Part shown: piece by piece, positions 16,585-25,364 of the stretch
Layout: each line of letters starts with the position of its first letter
Position numbering within the stretch: position 1 is the first letter of the stretch
Origin: Streptomyces cupreus
GTDB lineage: Bacteria > Actinomycetota > Actinomycetes > Streptomycetales > Streptomycetaceae
DNA length: 64,000 nt
Direction: 5' to 3'
NCBI RefSeq assembly: GCF_014257025.1
Contig: NZ_JACMSF010000042.1
Coordinates: 20,203-84,202, forward strand
The notes under the pieces: model-generated
Database searches by the model: none
What the model was told of the DNA's origin: nothing
Seen by the model: only the letters and a program-made list of their open reading frames with translations
Translations under genes and position numbers: made by a program

Positions 16585-18327
16585 GTGCCGATCGTGGCTC
16601 AGAGCACCGAGACCACCGACTGGGTCTCCCGTTTCGCGGATGAGGTCATCGAGGAGTCGGAGCGTCGGGCCCCGGGCAAACCGGTCGTCGTCGCCTCCGG
16701 ACTCTCCCCCTCCGGTCCCATTCACCTGGGCAACCTCCGCGAGGTCATGACGCCCCACCTCGTCGCCGACGAGATCCGGCGGCGCGGGTACCAGGTCCGG
16801 CACCTGATCTCCTGGGACGACTACGACCGCTACCGCAAGGTGCCCAAGGGCATCGCCGGGGTCGACGAGGACGCCTGGGCCGAGCACATCGGCAAGCCGC
16901 TCACCTCGGTGCCGGCGCCGAAGGGCTCGCCGTACCCGAACTGGGCCGAGCACTTCAAGGCCGCGATGATCGACTCGCTCGCCGAGCTGGGCGTCGAGTT
17001 CGACGGGATCAGCCAGACCGCGCAGTACACCTCCGGCGTGTACCGCGAGCAGATCCTGCACGCCATGAAGCACCGCGCCGACATCGATGCCGTGCTCGCG
17101 CAGTACCGGACCAAGAAGGGCCCGGCCAAGAAGTCGCAGAAGCCCGTCGACGAGGCCGAGCTGGAGGCCGCCGAGGGATCGGGCGCCGCGAGCGAGGACG
17201 ACGGCTCCCTGGGCGCCGCCGGGTACTTCCCGTACAAGCCGTACTGCGGCAACTGCGAGAAGGACCTGACCACGGTCACCTCCTACGAGGACGAGACCAC
17301 CGAGCTGTCGTACGCCTGCAACGAGTGCGGCTTCTCCGAGACCGTCCGGCTGAGCGAGTTCAACCGCGGCAAGCTCGTCTGGAAGGTCGACTGGCCCATG
17401 CGCTGGGCCTACGAGGGCGTCGTGTTCGAGCCGAGCGGTGTCGACCACTCCTCCCCGGGCTCCTCCTTCCAGGTCGGCGGGCAGATCGTCGGGATCTTCG
17501 GCGGCAAGCAGCCCATCGGGCCGATGTACGCCTTCGTCGGCATCTCCGGGATGGCGAAGATGTCGTCCTCGCGCGGCGGCGTGCCCACGCCCGCGGACGC
17601 CCTCCAGATCATGGAGCCCCAGCTGCTGCGCTGGCTGTACGCCCGCCGTCGGCCCAACCAGTCCTTCAAGATCGCCTTCGACCAGGAGATCCAGCGGCTG
17701 TACGACGAGTGGGACAAGCTCGACGCCAAGGTCGCCGACGGCTCTGCCCTCCCGGCGGACATCGCCGCGCACTCGCGTGCGGTGCGTACCGCGGACGGGG
17801 AGCTGCCTCGTACGGACCGGCCGATGCCGTACCGGACCCTCGCGTCCGTCGCCGACATCACCGCCGGGCACGAGGACCAGGCGCTGCGGATCCTGTCCGA
17901 GCTGGACCCGTCCAACCCGCTCGGCTCGCTGGACGAGGCCCGGCCGCGGTACGACAAGGCCGAGGCCTGGATCAACACGCATGTGCCCGCCGACCAGCGG
18001 ACCATCGTGCGTTCCGAGCCCGACGTCGAGCTGCTGAAGTCTCTCGACGAGGCGTCCCGGCGGTCGCTACGGCTGCTGCTCGACGGGCTCGCCGATCACT
18101 GGTCGCTCGACGGGCTGACGCACCTGGTGTACGGCGTGCCCAAGGTGCAGGCCGGGTTCTCCGCCGACGCCACGCCCAAGGAACTGCCGCCCGAGATCAA
18201 GACGGCTCAGCGGACGTTCTTCGCGCTGCTGTACCACCTGCTCGTCGGGCGGGACACCGGGCCCCGGCTGCCTACGCTGCTGCTTGCGGTGGGGCAGGAG
18301 CGGGTGCGGGCCCTGCTCGGGGAGTAA
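16585..18327 (+). CDS. lysS: class I lysyl-tRNA synthetase
   Basis: 580 residues. It is the archaeal-type class I LysRS found in many Streptomyces: ASGLSPSGPIHLGNLREVM (HIGH region), zinc-binding cysteines in YCGNCEKDLT and YACNECGFSE, and KMSSSRGGVP for KMSKS. It charges tRNA-Lys. The start used is the GTG at 16585 after GGAGAAAGAAGG; a GTG at 16594 is possible. A Glu/Lys-rich insertion (about residues 176-215) separates the catalytic core parts. Many genomes carry a class II enzyme as well, which cannot be judged here. Confidence 0.96.
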   Translation: MPIVAQSTETTDWVSRFADEVIEESERRAPGKPVVVASGLSPSGPIHLGNLREVMTPHLVADEIRRRGYQVRHLISWDDYDRYRKVPKGIAGVDEDAWAEHIGKPLTSVPAPKGSPYPNWAEHFKAAMIDSLAELGVEFDGISQTAQYTSGVYREQILHAMKHRADIDAVLAQYRTKKGPAKKSQKPVDEAELEAAEGSGAASEDDGSLGAAGYFPYKPYCGNCEKDLTTVTSYEDETTELSYACNECGFSETVRLSEFNRGKLVWKVDWPMRWAYEGVVFEPSGVDHSSPGSSFQVGGQIVGIFGGKQPIGPMYAFVGISGMAKMSSSRGGVPTPADALQIMEPQLLRWLYARRRPNQSFKIAFDQEIQRLYDEWDKLDAKVADGSALPADIAAHSRAVRTADGELPRTDRPMPYRTLASVADITAGHEDQALRILSELDPSNPLGSLDEARPRYDKAEAWINTHVPADQRTIVRSEPDVELLKSLDEASRRSLRLLLDGLADHWSLDGLTHLVYGVPKVQAGFSADATPKELPPEIKTAQRTFFALLYHLLVGRDTGPRLPTLLLAVGQERVRALLGE

Positions 18328-18337
18328 GCGGCACGGT

Positions 18338-18372
18338 AAAGGGGGCCCTCGGCTTGGTCGAGGGCCCCCTTT
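18338..18372. terminator. bidirectional terminator between lysS and DUF2637 gene
   Basis: AAAGGGGGCCCTCG (18338-18351) pairs with CGAGGGCCCCCTTT (18359-18372) around a 7-base loop. The A/T ends make it functional on both strands, fitting the convergent genes. Confidence 0.9.
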
Positions 18373-18382
18373 CTTGTGCCTT

Positions 18383-19675
18383 CTAGGCGATGTGCTCGTC
18401 CGCCAGTTCCGCGTTGAGGCGGTTCGAGAAGCGGTTCACCATGCGCTTGGCCTCGGCCTCGGGGAGCGCGATGCCGTAGGTCGCCTCGACGTCGGCCATG
18501 AAGCCACGGGGGGTGGGCGCTCCGTTCCCGCTCTTTATCGACTCACGGAAGACCTGGTAGTAGGCGTCCTCGTCCGGTTCGGCGGGGAGGGTGCCGCCGC
18601 CCTCGCCGAGCTCGCGGGTGCGGCCGGGGGCCACCGGGATGGGGAAGCTTCCCGTCTCCTCCATGGAGGGTTCCGGGGCGGGGGGTGCTTCCTGGTACTG
18701 CTGCTCGGCGTTCTGCTGCTCGGCGTACTGCTGGTGGGCGTACCACTGGTCGTAGTCCGGGTCGAAGGTCGGGTCGTAGCCGCCTTGGTACTCGGTCTGC
18801 TCCGGGTGCCTGGCGTGCAGCCAGGGGCTTTCTTCCGGCTCAGGTTCGTACGCGAACTGCTCGGCGTTGTTGTTGCTGACCAGTTCGGGGCGCTGCTCGC
18901 TGCGAGGTGCCGCTTTCTGTGGGACGGGTGCCGCCCCATCGGCACGATTGCCCGCGGCTGCGCCGGGCCCGGGTATCAGTGCCGGTTCTATGCCCGCCGC
19001 CGCCAAGCCCGCCGGGGCCGTCTCCGCCAGGGGGACGCCGTACCTTGCCAGCCTCAACGGCATCAGGCTCTCCACCGGGGCCTTGCGGCGCCAGGCCTTG
19101 CCGTAGCGGGAGCGCAGGCGGGCCTGGTAGACCAGACGCTCCTGCTCCAGCTTGATGACCTGTTCGTACGAGCGGAGCTCCCAGAGCTTCATTCGGCGCC
19201 ACAGGAGGAACGTCGGGACCGGGCTCAGGAGCCAGCGGGTCAGACGTACGCCCTCCATGTGCTTGTCGGCCGTGATGTCCGCGATACGGCCGATCGCGTG
19301 GCGGGCCGCTTCCACCGCGACCACGAACAGGATCGGGATCACCCCGTGCATGCCGACACCCAGCGGGTCCGGCCAGGCCGCCGCGCCGTTGAAGGCGATG
19401 GTGGCCGCCGTCAGCAGCCACGCCGTCTGGCGCAGCAGCGGGAACGGGATACGGATCCACGTCAACAGCAGATCCAGAGCCAGCAGGACGCAGATGCCCG
19501 CGTCGATGCCGATCGGGAAGACGTACGAGAAGTTCCCGAACCCCTTCTTGATGGCCAGTTCGCGGACGGCGGCGTACGACCCCGCGAAGCCGATGCCGGC
19601 GATGATCACTGCGCCGAACACGACCACGCCGATGAGAACGCGGTGCATCCGGGTCAGCTGTATTGGCGCGGCCAC
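18383..19675 (-). CDS. DUF2637 (SpdB-like) membrane protein
   Basis: 430 residues. Four hydrophobic helices occupy the first ~135 residues (VLIGVVVFGAVIIAGIGFAG; FPIGIDAGICVLLALDLLL; WLLTAATIAFNGAAAW; GVIPILFVVAVEAARHAI), the DUF2637 pattern. A basic helical region follows (LWRRMKLWELRSYEQVIKLE), then a long Pro/Glu/Gln-rich tail with HQQYAEQQNAEQQYQE. DUF2637 is related to the spread (Spd) proteins of Streptomyces conjugative plasmids, but chromosomal copies are common and their job is unknown. The position beside lysS/argS looks like a conserved backbone location. Confidence 0.8.
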   Translation of the reverse strand: MAAPIQLTRMHRVLIGVVVFGAVIIAGIGFAGSYAAVRELAIKKGFGNFSYVFPIGIDAGICVLLALDLLLTWIRIPFPLLRQTAWLLTAATIAFNGAAAWPDPLGVGMHGVIPILFVVAVEAARHAIGRIADITADKHMEGVRLTRWLLSPVPTFLLWRRMKLWELRSYEQVIKLEQERLVYQARLRSRYGKAWRRKAPVESLMPLRLARYGVPLAETAPAGLAAAGIEPALIPGPGAAAGNRADGAAPVPQKAAPRSEQRPELVSNNNAEQFAYEPEPEESPWLHARHPEQTEYQGGYDPTFDPDYDQWYAHQQYAEQQNAEQQYQEAPPAPEPSMEETGSFPIPVAPGRTRELGEGGGTLPAEPDEDAYYQVFRESIKSGNGAPTPRGFMADVEATYGIALPEAEAKRMVNRFSNRLNAELADEHIA

Positions 19676-19763
19676 CCGCTACTCCCCTCCCCTTGCGTGT
19701 TGTTGCGCGCAACAGGGTGGCACATGTGTGCGGCGCACGGGTCGCCGGTCCGGAACGAGAGCG

Positions 19764-20591
19764 TCAGCTTTTCTTCGTCGGCGACTTGGACGACGATTTC
19801 GAGGCGGACGAAGTAGCCTTTTCCGAGGGCGACTTGGAGGCCGACGTGCCACCGCCGTTCGCCTTCGTCACCGCGGCCACCGCCTCCTTGGCGGCCTTCT
19901 TCGCCAGCGTGGTGAGGGTGTCCGCGCTCGGCGTCTTCTCACCGGCGAGACCGGCGCCGTTGTAGTCGACGGTGATGACGACGTTCTCGACGCGGGCCAC
20001 GATCGTCTGCTGCTTGAAGGAGCCTTCCTTCTTCTTCAGGTCGTAGCGCACGGCCGTTGCCTCGTCGCCCGTCCCGGTCACCGGCTCGGACTTGACGTTC
20101 TTCGCGCCGTCCACCGCCTGGACGTCCTTGACCTGCTTCGCGTAGTACTCCTGCGCCAGCTTGTCGCCCTCACCGCGGGTGACATCCGAGTCGAAGCGCA
20201 GCAGCGAGACGTTCAGCCAGCGGAACTGCGAGCCCTCCACGCCGTTGTTGTCCAGGCTGTCCCAGGAGCAGCTGGCGCGCGCCGCGGTGTCGTTGGACGC
20301 GCCCTCCTTGCCCGACTTGCCGGCCTTCGGCACCAGATCGGACAGTGTGTCCTTCGACAACACATCGCATGCCTCGGGCAGCTTGCTGTACGCGGCCGCC
20401 TGCACCGTGGGCGACGGGCTCGCCGACGCCGAGGCGCTCGCTGAGGAGTCCTTGCCCGCGTCGTCCGAGCCGGAGTCCGAGGAGCAGCCGGCGGCGATCA
20501 GCATCACCGGGACGGCGGCCGCACCGACAACAGCGCGGGAAAGGCGCCTGGCTCGCTGATGGCTCGGGTCACGCTGGGCTGCTCGCTGCAT
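19764..20591 (-). CDS. DUF3558 lipoprotein
   Basis: 275 residues from the ATG at 20591, which has AAGGAACC just upstream; an in-frame ATG at 20606 is possible. It has a lipoprotein signal with lipobox LIAAGC, a Ser/Ala-rich spacer, the DUF3558 core (LPEACDVLSKDTLSDLVP, ASCSWDSL) and a Ser/Lys-rich tail ending SKSPTKKS. DUF3558 proteins are surface lipoproteins of unknown function in actinobacteria. A paralogue follows at 20714-21544 on the same strand, so the two are a tandem duplicate. Confidence 0.8.
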   Translation of the reverse strand: MQRAAQRDPSHQRARRLSRAVVGAAAVPVMLIAAGCSSDSGSDDAGKDSSASASASASPSPTVQAAAYSKLPEACDVLSKDTLSDLVPKAGKSGKEGASNDTAARASCSWDSLDNNGVEGSQFRWLNVSLLRFDSDVTRGEGDKLAQEYYAKQVKDVQAVDGAKNVKSEPVTGTGDEATAVRYDLKKKEGSFKQQTIVARVENVVITVDYNGAGLAGEKTPSADTLTTLAKKAAKEAVAAVTKANGGGTSASKSPSEKATSSASKSSSKSPTKKS

Positions 20592-20713
20592 GGTTCCTTC
20601 ACTCATGAGACTCGTGGTTTCTGCCGTCGGATCGGGTCCGAGGGGCCACGGTACGCGGTGCGCAAGCCGTACGTTTCTGTTTCGCCGTCTTCACAAACGG
20701 TCGCGAACAAGCC

Positions 20714-21544
20714 TCAGCCGGCCAGCGCGTCCGCCAGCTCGGCCGCCAGTTTCCGCGCCCTGTCCTGCATTTCCTTGCTGTCCGGGACGGTGCCGACGGT
20801 GGCCGGCTGCTCCTCGTACTGGATGGTCACGATGACGTTGGACGTGCGGAACGCCACAGTCACCGTGCGCTGCTGGGCCGTCGAGCCGGCGCTGCTCAAC
20901 ACGTCGTTCAGGAACGCCTCGTCGCCCAGGTCGTCGAGGATGCGGGGCTGGAGGTCGGCGGGGGTGGTGGACGGCGAGGAGGAAGAGGAAGGGGAAGAGG
21001 AGGCGGAGGCGGAGTCCGAGGGGGTCACCGAGGCGGACGCGGAGTCGCTCGGGGTGGCCGTGGAGCTTTCGGTGGCGGATTCCGTGACGGTCGGCTCCGG
21101 GAGGTCGGCGGCCGCCTGCTGGGTGGAGAAGACCTGCTGGGCCTGGCTGTCGTCGCTGACGGCGTTGTCGTACGACACGACCCGCTCGAAGTCGATGAGG
21201 AGATGGTCGGTGGCGTCCGCCGACTCCACCTTCCAACGGCAGCCGACCTTGCGGTCGGTGTCGTAGGTGAGGGTCGCGGTGCCCTCGTAGGCCTTCTCGC
21301 GCTGGTTCTCGTCGGCGATCTGCGGGATGCCGGGGAGGAGGGTGTCGAGGGTGTCCTGGTCGACCGAGCTGCAGGGTTCCGGGAGTGTGCGGTAGCGACC
21401 GGGCTCGGCCGCCGCCGTGGCCGTACCGGAGTCGCCCAGGTTGGAATCGTCCGTCGGGCTGCCGTCCGTGGAGCTGCCGGTGCAGCCGGCCAGAAGTGCC
21501 GCGAGGAGCGCGACGGCGCCGGATACGTACGCCTTCCGCTGCAC
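20714..21544 (-). CDS. DUF3558 lipoprotein (tandem paralogue)
   Basis: 276 residues from the GTG at 21544 (VQRKAYVSGAVALL), chosen because GAGAGGAG lies just upstream and the lipobox ALLAGC then sits at a normal distance. The core again reads LPEPCSSVDQDTLDTLLPG and VGCRWKVES. A run rich in Ser/Thr/Ala, about 60 residues long, interrupts the domain. Function is unknown. About 120 bases separate it from the downstream paralogue, so they may share a transcript. Confidence 0.8.
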   Translation of the reverse strand: MQRKAYVSGAVALLAALLAGCTGSSTDGSPTDDSNLGDSGTATAAAEPGRYRTLPEPCSSVDQDTLDTLLPGIPQIADENQREKAYEGTATLTYDTDRKVGCRWKVESADATDHLLIDFERVVSYDNAVSDDSQAQQVFSTQQAAADLPEPTVTESATESSTATPSDSASASVTPSDSASASSSPSSSSSPSTTPADLQPRILDDLGDEAFLNDVLSSAGSTAQQRTVTVAFRTSNVIVTIQYEEQPATVGTVPDSKEMQDRARKLAAELADALAG

Positions 21545-21714
21545 GGTCGGCTCCTCTCGCTGCGGCTTAATCGTTTGCGGGGTGGGGGCGGCCCCTGCAG
21601 ACAATGTGTATCGCACGCACTGCCGTGAACGCCGGTCCGTTGTCCCTTTCGTTGACGTTGGCGCCGGTTTTGCGATTTGAGACTTGTGCTGTTTATCGGG
21701 GGAATGAGGACGAG

Positions 21715-22908
21715 ATGTCGTACGTGGAAATATCCGGAGCGAAGGTTCCGATCCGTATGTGGACCGACCCCGCGTCGGTCGAGGACGTGGCCCTCCAGCA
21801 GTTGCGGAACGTGGCGACCCTGCCGTGGATCAAGGGCCTGGCGGTCATGCCGGACGTTCACTACGGCAAGGGTGCGACGGTGGGGTCCGTCATCGCGATG
21901 CAGGGGGCGGTGTGTCCTGCGGCGGTGGGGGTGGACATCGGTTGTGGGATGTCGGCGGTCAGGACGTCCCTCACGGTGAACGACCTTCCGGGGGATCTGT
22001 CCAGGCTGCGGTCGAAGATCGAGCAGGCGATTCCGGTGGGGCGGGGGATGCATGACGATCCCGTGGATCCGGGGCGGCTGCACGGCTTCGGTACGGCTGG
22101 GTGGGACGACTTCTGGGGGCGGTTCGACGGGGTTGCGGAGGCGGTGAAGTTCCGGGAGGAGCGGGCCCTCAGGCAGATGGGAACGCTCGGGGCCGGCAAT
22201 CATCTAGTTGAATGTTGCACGGACTCGGAGGGTGTGGTTTGGCTCATGCTGCACTCCGGCTCCCGGAACATCGGCAAGGAGCTGGCCGAGCACCACATCG
22301 GCGTCGCCCAGAAACTCCCGCACAACCAGGGTCTGGTCGACCGTGACTTGGCGGTGTTCATCTCGGACACTCCGCAGATGGCTGCCTACCGCAATGACCT
22401 GTACTGGGCGCAGGAGTACGCCAAGTACAACCGCGCGATCATGATGGCGCTCCTGAAGGACGTGATCCGGAAGGAGTTCAAGAAGGCGAAGCCCACGTTT
22501 GAGCCGGAGATCTCCTGCCACCATAACTACGTGGCGGAGGAGCGGTACGAGGGGATGGACCTGCTGGTCACTCGGAAGGGCGCGATCCGCGCCGGCTCCG
22601 GTGAGTTCGGGATCATTCCGGGTTCGATGGGTACCAGCTCGTACATCGTGAAAGGGCTCGGTAACGAGAAGGCATTCAACTCTGCCTCGCACGGCGCCGG
22701 TCGGCGTATGAGCCGCAATGCGGCGAAGCGGCGCTTCACGGTGCGGGATCTGGAGGAGCAGACGCGGGGAGTCGAGTGTCGTAAGGACTCCGGCGTTCTG
22801 GACGAGATTCCGGGGGCTTACAAGAACATCGACCAGGTGATGGCACAGCAGCGCGATCTCGTTGAGGTCGTGGCGAAGCTGAAGCAGTTCATCTGTGTGA
22901 AGGGTTGA
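21715..22908 (+). CDS. rtcB: RtcB-family RNA ligase
   Basis: 397 residues from the ATG at 21715 (MSYVEISGAKVPI), with GAGGACGAG upstream. Active-site motifs are complete: MPDVHYGKGATVG, GVDIGCGMSA (Mn-binding Cys), LGAGNHLVE, LHSGSRNIGKELAE, SCHHNYV, and the GMP-accepting His in NSASHGAGRRMS. RtcB joins RNA 3'-phosphate or 2',3'-cyclic phosphate ends to 5'-OH ends using GTP, in tRNA splicing and RNA repair. There is no archease gene next to it. It faces a LAGLIDADG protein gene across a shared terminator, a suggestive pairing. Confidence 0.93.
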   Translation: MSYVEISGAKVPIRMWTDPASVEDVALQQLRNVATLPWIKGLAVMPDVHYGKGATVGSVIAMQGAVCPAAVGVDIGCGMSAVRTSLTVNDLPGDLSRLRSKIEQAIPVGRGMHDDPVDPGRLHGFGTAGWDDFWGRFDGVAEAVKFREERALRQMGTLGAGNHLVECCTDSEGVVWLMLHSGSRNIGKELAEHHIGVAQKLPHNQGLVDRDLAVFISDTPQMAAYRNDLYWAQEYAKYNRAIMMALLKDVIRKEFKKAKPTFEPEISCHHNYVAEERYEGMDLLVTRKGAIRAGSGEFGIIPGSMGTSSYIVKGLGNEKAFNSASHGAGRRMSRNAAKRRFTVRDLEEQTRGVECRKDSGVLDEIPGAYKNIDQVMAQQRDLVEVVAKLKQFICVKG

Positions 22909-22913
22909 GCTGC

Positions 22914-22940
22914 AAGGCCCCCGGCGGGACCGGGGGCCTT
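22914..22940. terminator. bidirectional terminator after rtcB
   Basis: AAGGCCCCCGG (22914-22924) pairs with CCGGGGGCCTT (22930-22940) around CGGGA, followed by CTTGCT. It serves both rtcB and the convergent LAGLIDADG gene. Confidence 0.88.
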
Positions 22941-22944
22941 CTTG

Positions 22945-23829
22945 CTACCGATCAGCCGGCGCGGGGATTTGACCGGTCCGCAGGCGCCAGAGGCGCATGT
23001 AACAGCTGTGCTTGGTCCGACCGAGTTCCTCGGCAGCTGCGGCGTCGTTGTTCAGCCGCAGTAGCACACGGTCCTCCTCCTTCGTCCAGCGGCGTCGCTC
23101 GGGCGCGATCTTCATGTCGGCCGGGCGGACCCAGGCGCTCAGTGAATCGACCGCAGCCTTCTTGCGGTCCAGGGCCAGACAGTCCTCGTAGTAGAGGTGG
23201 GTGGCCAGTTCCTGTGCGGCTTCCTTCGTGTAGAGGATGTTGTAGATGCCGTCTCGGGTGTTGCGCCTCAGGGTGCGCTCCATCCCTGTGATTTTCCCTG
23301 CGTAAAAGCACAGATAAGCGCCGATGTTTGTGCTGGCCGTGGTCAACCCGATGAAGGGAAAGCCCTGGGTCGTGTAGCCGACGGACCCATCTGCATCGAC
23401 GACACCTCGCAGGTAGTCCCGGTGCGAGAAGTCCCCATGTGGTGGGGCAATCGTCTTCGACTTGCGTCCGTACGGCAGGCCGAGGCCGTTGAGCTTGGTC
23501 CTGGCTTCGAGGGAGCACAGGGTCCAGGTGACCGAGGTGTGCACGTCAGCGAAATTCGTGGACCGGGTGCGGCTGGTGATGCTGCTGTTGTACGGCGTCA
23601 GCTTCTGGAACATGCGTAGCACTTCGACGTCGCGGGCGTTGATTTCAACGGTCAGACGTCCCTTCCGGCCCACCCCCTTTGCCAGATGCCCGTCCGCTTG
23701 CAAGAAGCCGAACATGTAGGCGTACTCGGGGATCGTCAGGTCCATGAACTGGTGGGCGATAGGCTCGCAGTCAGCCATGAGGAAGCGTATTCCTTCCTTG
23801 CAGGTCAGGCCCTCGGCTGGGACCGGCAT
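22945..23829 (-). CDS. LAGLIDADG-type protein with C-terminal SANT/Myb-like domain
   Basis: 294 residues (ATG at 23829; an ATG at 23778, MADCEPIAHQ, is an alternative). Two LAGLIDADG helices are clear: YMFGFLQADGHL (38-49) and YLRGVVDADGSVG (139-151), with the acidic residues D46 and D145 that bind metal in homing endonucleases. The C-terminus (246-286: RRWTKEEDRVLLRLNND, LGRTKHSCYMRLWRLR) is a SANT/Myb-like helix-turn-helix. It is free-standing, not inside an intron or intein visible here. Facing rtcB, it could be a nuclease or an RNA-binding protein linked to RNA end-joining. The function is inferred only. Confidence 0.75.
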   Translation of the reverse strand: MPVPAEGLTCKEGIRFLMADCEPIAHQFMDLTIPEYAYMFGFLQADGHLAKGVGRKGRLTVEINARDVEVLRMFQKLTPYNSSITSRTRSTNFADVHTSVTWTLCSLEARTKLNGLGLPYGRKSKTIAPPHGDFSHRDYLRGVVDADGSVGYTTQGFPFIGLTTASTNIGAYLCFYAGKITGMERTLRRNTRDGIYNILYTKEAAQELATHLYYEDCLALDRKKAAVDSLSAWVRPADMKIAPERRRWTKEEDRVLLRLNNDAAAAEELGRTKHSCYMRLWRLRTGQIPAPADR

Positions 23830-23922
23830 CCCGCCGGGGGTCGTCGATTTGATGTGGTGGTGCGAGCCTAGGTCGCCTGTTCAGCAGCCGTTCGAGTGAT
23901 CGATGATGTTCACCCCTGTGGG

Positions 23923-25188
23923 TTATCCGAGCCGCTTCTCCAGCAGCGTCACCGCGTACGGGCTGCCCTTGCCGTCCTGCTTTGCGTGCTGTTCGCCGAC
24001 CACTGTGTAGCCCGCGGACTCGTAGTACGTGCGCAGGCGGGGGTTGGAGGAGAGGCAGTCCAGGCGGGCGTAGGGGCGGCCGGTTGCGGCTATACGGGAT
24101 TCGGCCTCTGTGAGCATCTGGCGGCCTGTGCCTGGCGGGGCCGTGTGGGGAGTTGTCATCAGGCGGTGGATGTAGCCCGCGTCCGGCGGGCGGGGGCCCC
24201 AGGCTGCTGGGTCGGTCCACCAGAGTTCCCAGGCGCCGGTCAGGCTTCCGGCCGCGTATGCCAGCCAGACCTCGCCGTCCCGCATGCGGTTGCGGAAGTG
24301 GGTTTCGTTCTTCTCGCCCGGCTTCCACTGGTCGATTCCGCGGGCCAGTTGCCACAGGGCAGCTGAGTCTCGGAGGTGGACCAGGGTGGGGGCCTCAGCC
24401 GCCGTTGCCTTGCGGTAGGTCAACTGGGGCCAGGTGGCCGGGGGTTGTTCCAGGAGGGCCGTTCGCAGGGTGTCGGTGAGGGCTTTCGTGTCCAGGGACA
24501 GGGCCTTTGTTACGTAGCCCTCTATCGAGCCGTATCGCTCCTTCAGCGCTTTCAGGAACAGGCGCATCACCGATTCCGGAGCCCTGGCGAAGTCCGGCCA
24601 CTGCGGGGAGCGGCCGTCGTTCCTCGCCCGCCACTCCGACAGCAGGGCCTCGGTGGCCAGTTCCGTGAGGCTGAAGTCCTCGATGATCGTCTGCTCGTCC
24701 ACGCCGAGCAATGACAGGACCAGAGCCGCCAGTTCGCCCGTGCGGTCCTTGCCCGAGGCGCAGTGGAAGACCAGGGGTTCGTTCGACTCCGCTGACTTCG
24801 CTATCAGTTCCAGGGCCTGGCGGATTTCCTCCGTGCCGTCCTCGGCGACCTCCAGGAAGCGCTCCGCCAAGTACGGGCCCGCGGCTACGTCGGCGGTCAG
24901 CGCCGCCTGGTCATAGGGGCGGTGCTCGATGCTGAGGTTGCGGTACGTGAAGGAGGCGTGGTCCGGGACTCGGCCTCGGGTCTCGATCTCCCACGGGTAG
25001 CGCAGGTCGATCACCGTGCGGACGCCCAGGGCCAGGAAGCGGGACCAGTCCTCGGTTCCCTCGGTGAGCTTGCCGAGGGAGTCCGCGCGGTAGAGGCGGC
25101 CGGGGCGGACACGGCGGCCGTCCGGCGTCCGGTAGCCGCCCAGGTCGCGGAAGTTGTGCAGGGCGTCGAAGCGTATGTGTCTGTCCAC
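23923..25188 (-). CDS. fusion: tyrosine-protein phosphatase domain plus GNAT acetyltransferase
   Basis: 421 residues. Residues 1-~255 are a DSP/Tyr phosphatase of the IphP/PtpB type: NFRDLGGYRTPDGRRV at the start and P-loop FHCASGKDRTGE (Cys143, Arg149). Residues ~265-421 are a GNAT N-acetyltransferase: LTYRKATAAEAPTLVHLRD, acetyl-CoA loop region GYIHRLMTTP and PPGTGRQMLTEAESRI, and the closing LRTYYESAGYTVVGEQ. The protein has no signal peptide. The reading frame is continuous across the junction, so it is a true fusion. Small-molecule or lipid phosphatase activity is possible for this phosphatase type. Neighbours give no clue. Confidence 0.85.
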   Translation of the reverse strand: MDRHIRFDALHNFRDLGGYRTPDGRRVRPGRLYRADSLGKLTEGTEDWSRFLALGVRTVIDLRYPWEIETRGRVPDHASFTYRNLSIEHRPYDQAALTADVAAGPYLAERFLEVAEDGTEEIRQALELIAKSAESNEPLVFHCASGKDRTGELAALVLSLLGVDEQTIIEDFSLTELATEALLSEWRARNDGRSPQWPDFARAPESVMRLFLKALKERYGSIEGYVTKALSLDTKALTDTLRTALLEQPPATWPQLTYRKATAAEAPTLVHLRDSAALWQLARGIDQWKPGEKNETHFRNRMRDGEVWLAYAAGSLTGAWELWWTDPAAWGPRPPDAGYIHRLMTTPHTAPPGTGRQMLTEAESRIAATGRPYARLDCLSSNPRLRTYYESAGYTVVGEQHAKQDGKGSPYAVTLLEKRLG

Positions 25189-25208
25189 ACCCTTGTTCTA
25201 CGTCGGTG

Positions 25209-25364
25209 CTACTTCGGCGCGTGCGTTACCGCGTAGATCATGACGAACGCCACGATGTGGATGCCGAAGAGGAAGTAGCCGAGCCACCACCACATTTGGC
25301 GTTCGTTGTGGTGCTCCCGGGGTTCCTGGGGGTTCTTGGGGGCCTTGGGGGCCTTGTCCGTCAT
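25209..25364 (-). CDS. small single-helix membrane protein
   Basis: 51 residues from the ATG at 25364, whose start overlaps the stop of the upstream SDR gene (TGATG arrangement). A charged N-terminus (PKNPQEPREHHNERQMWW) precedes one hydrophobic helix (LGYFLFGIHIVAFVMIYAV). It resembles the short DUF6126-type proteins of Streptomyces, but I am not certain of that family number. The tight coupling argues that it is real. The function is unknown. Confidence 0.7.
   Translation of the reverse strand: MTDKAPKAPKNPQEPREHHNERQMWWWLGYFLFGIHIVAFVMIYAVTHAPK

Noticed and set aside
18383..19675. DUF2637 protein as evidence for an integrated conjugative plasmid
   Set aside because: Although DUF2637 is related to spread proteins, no tra, integrase, excisionase or attachment site is nearby, and the flanking lysS/argS genes are backbone.
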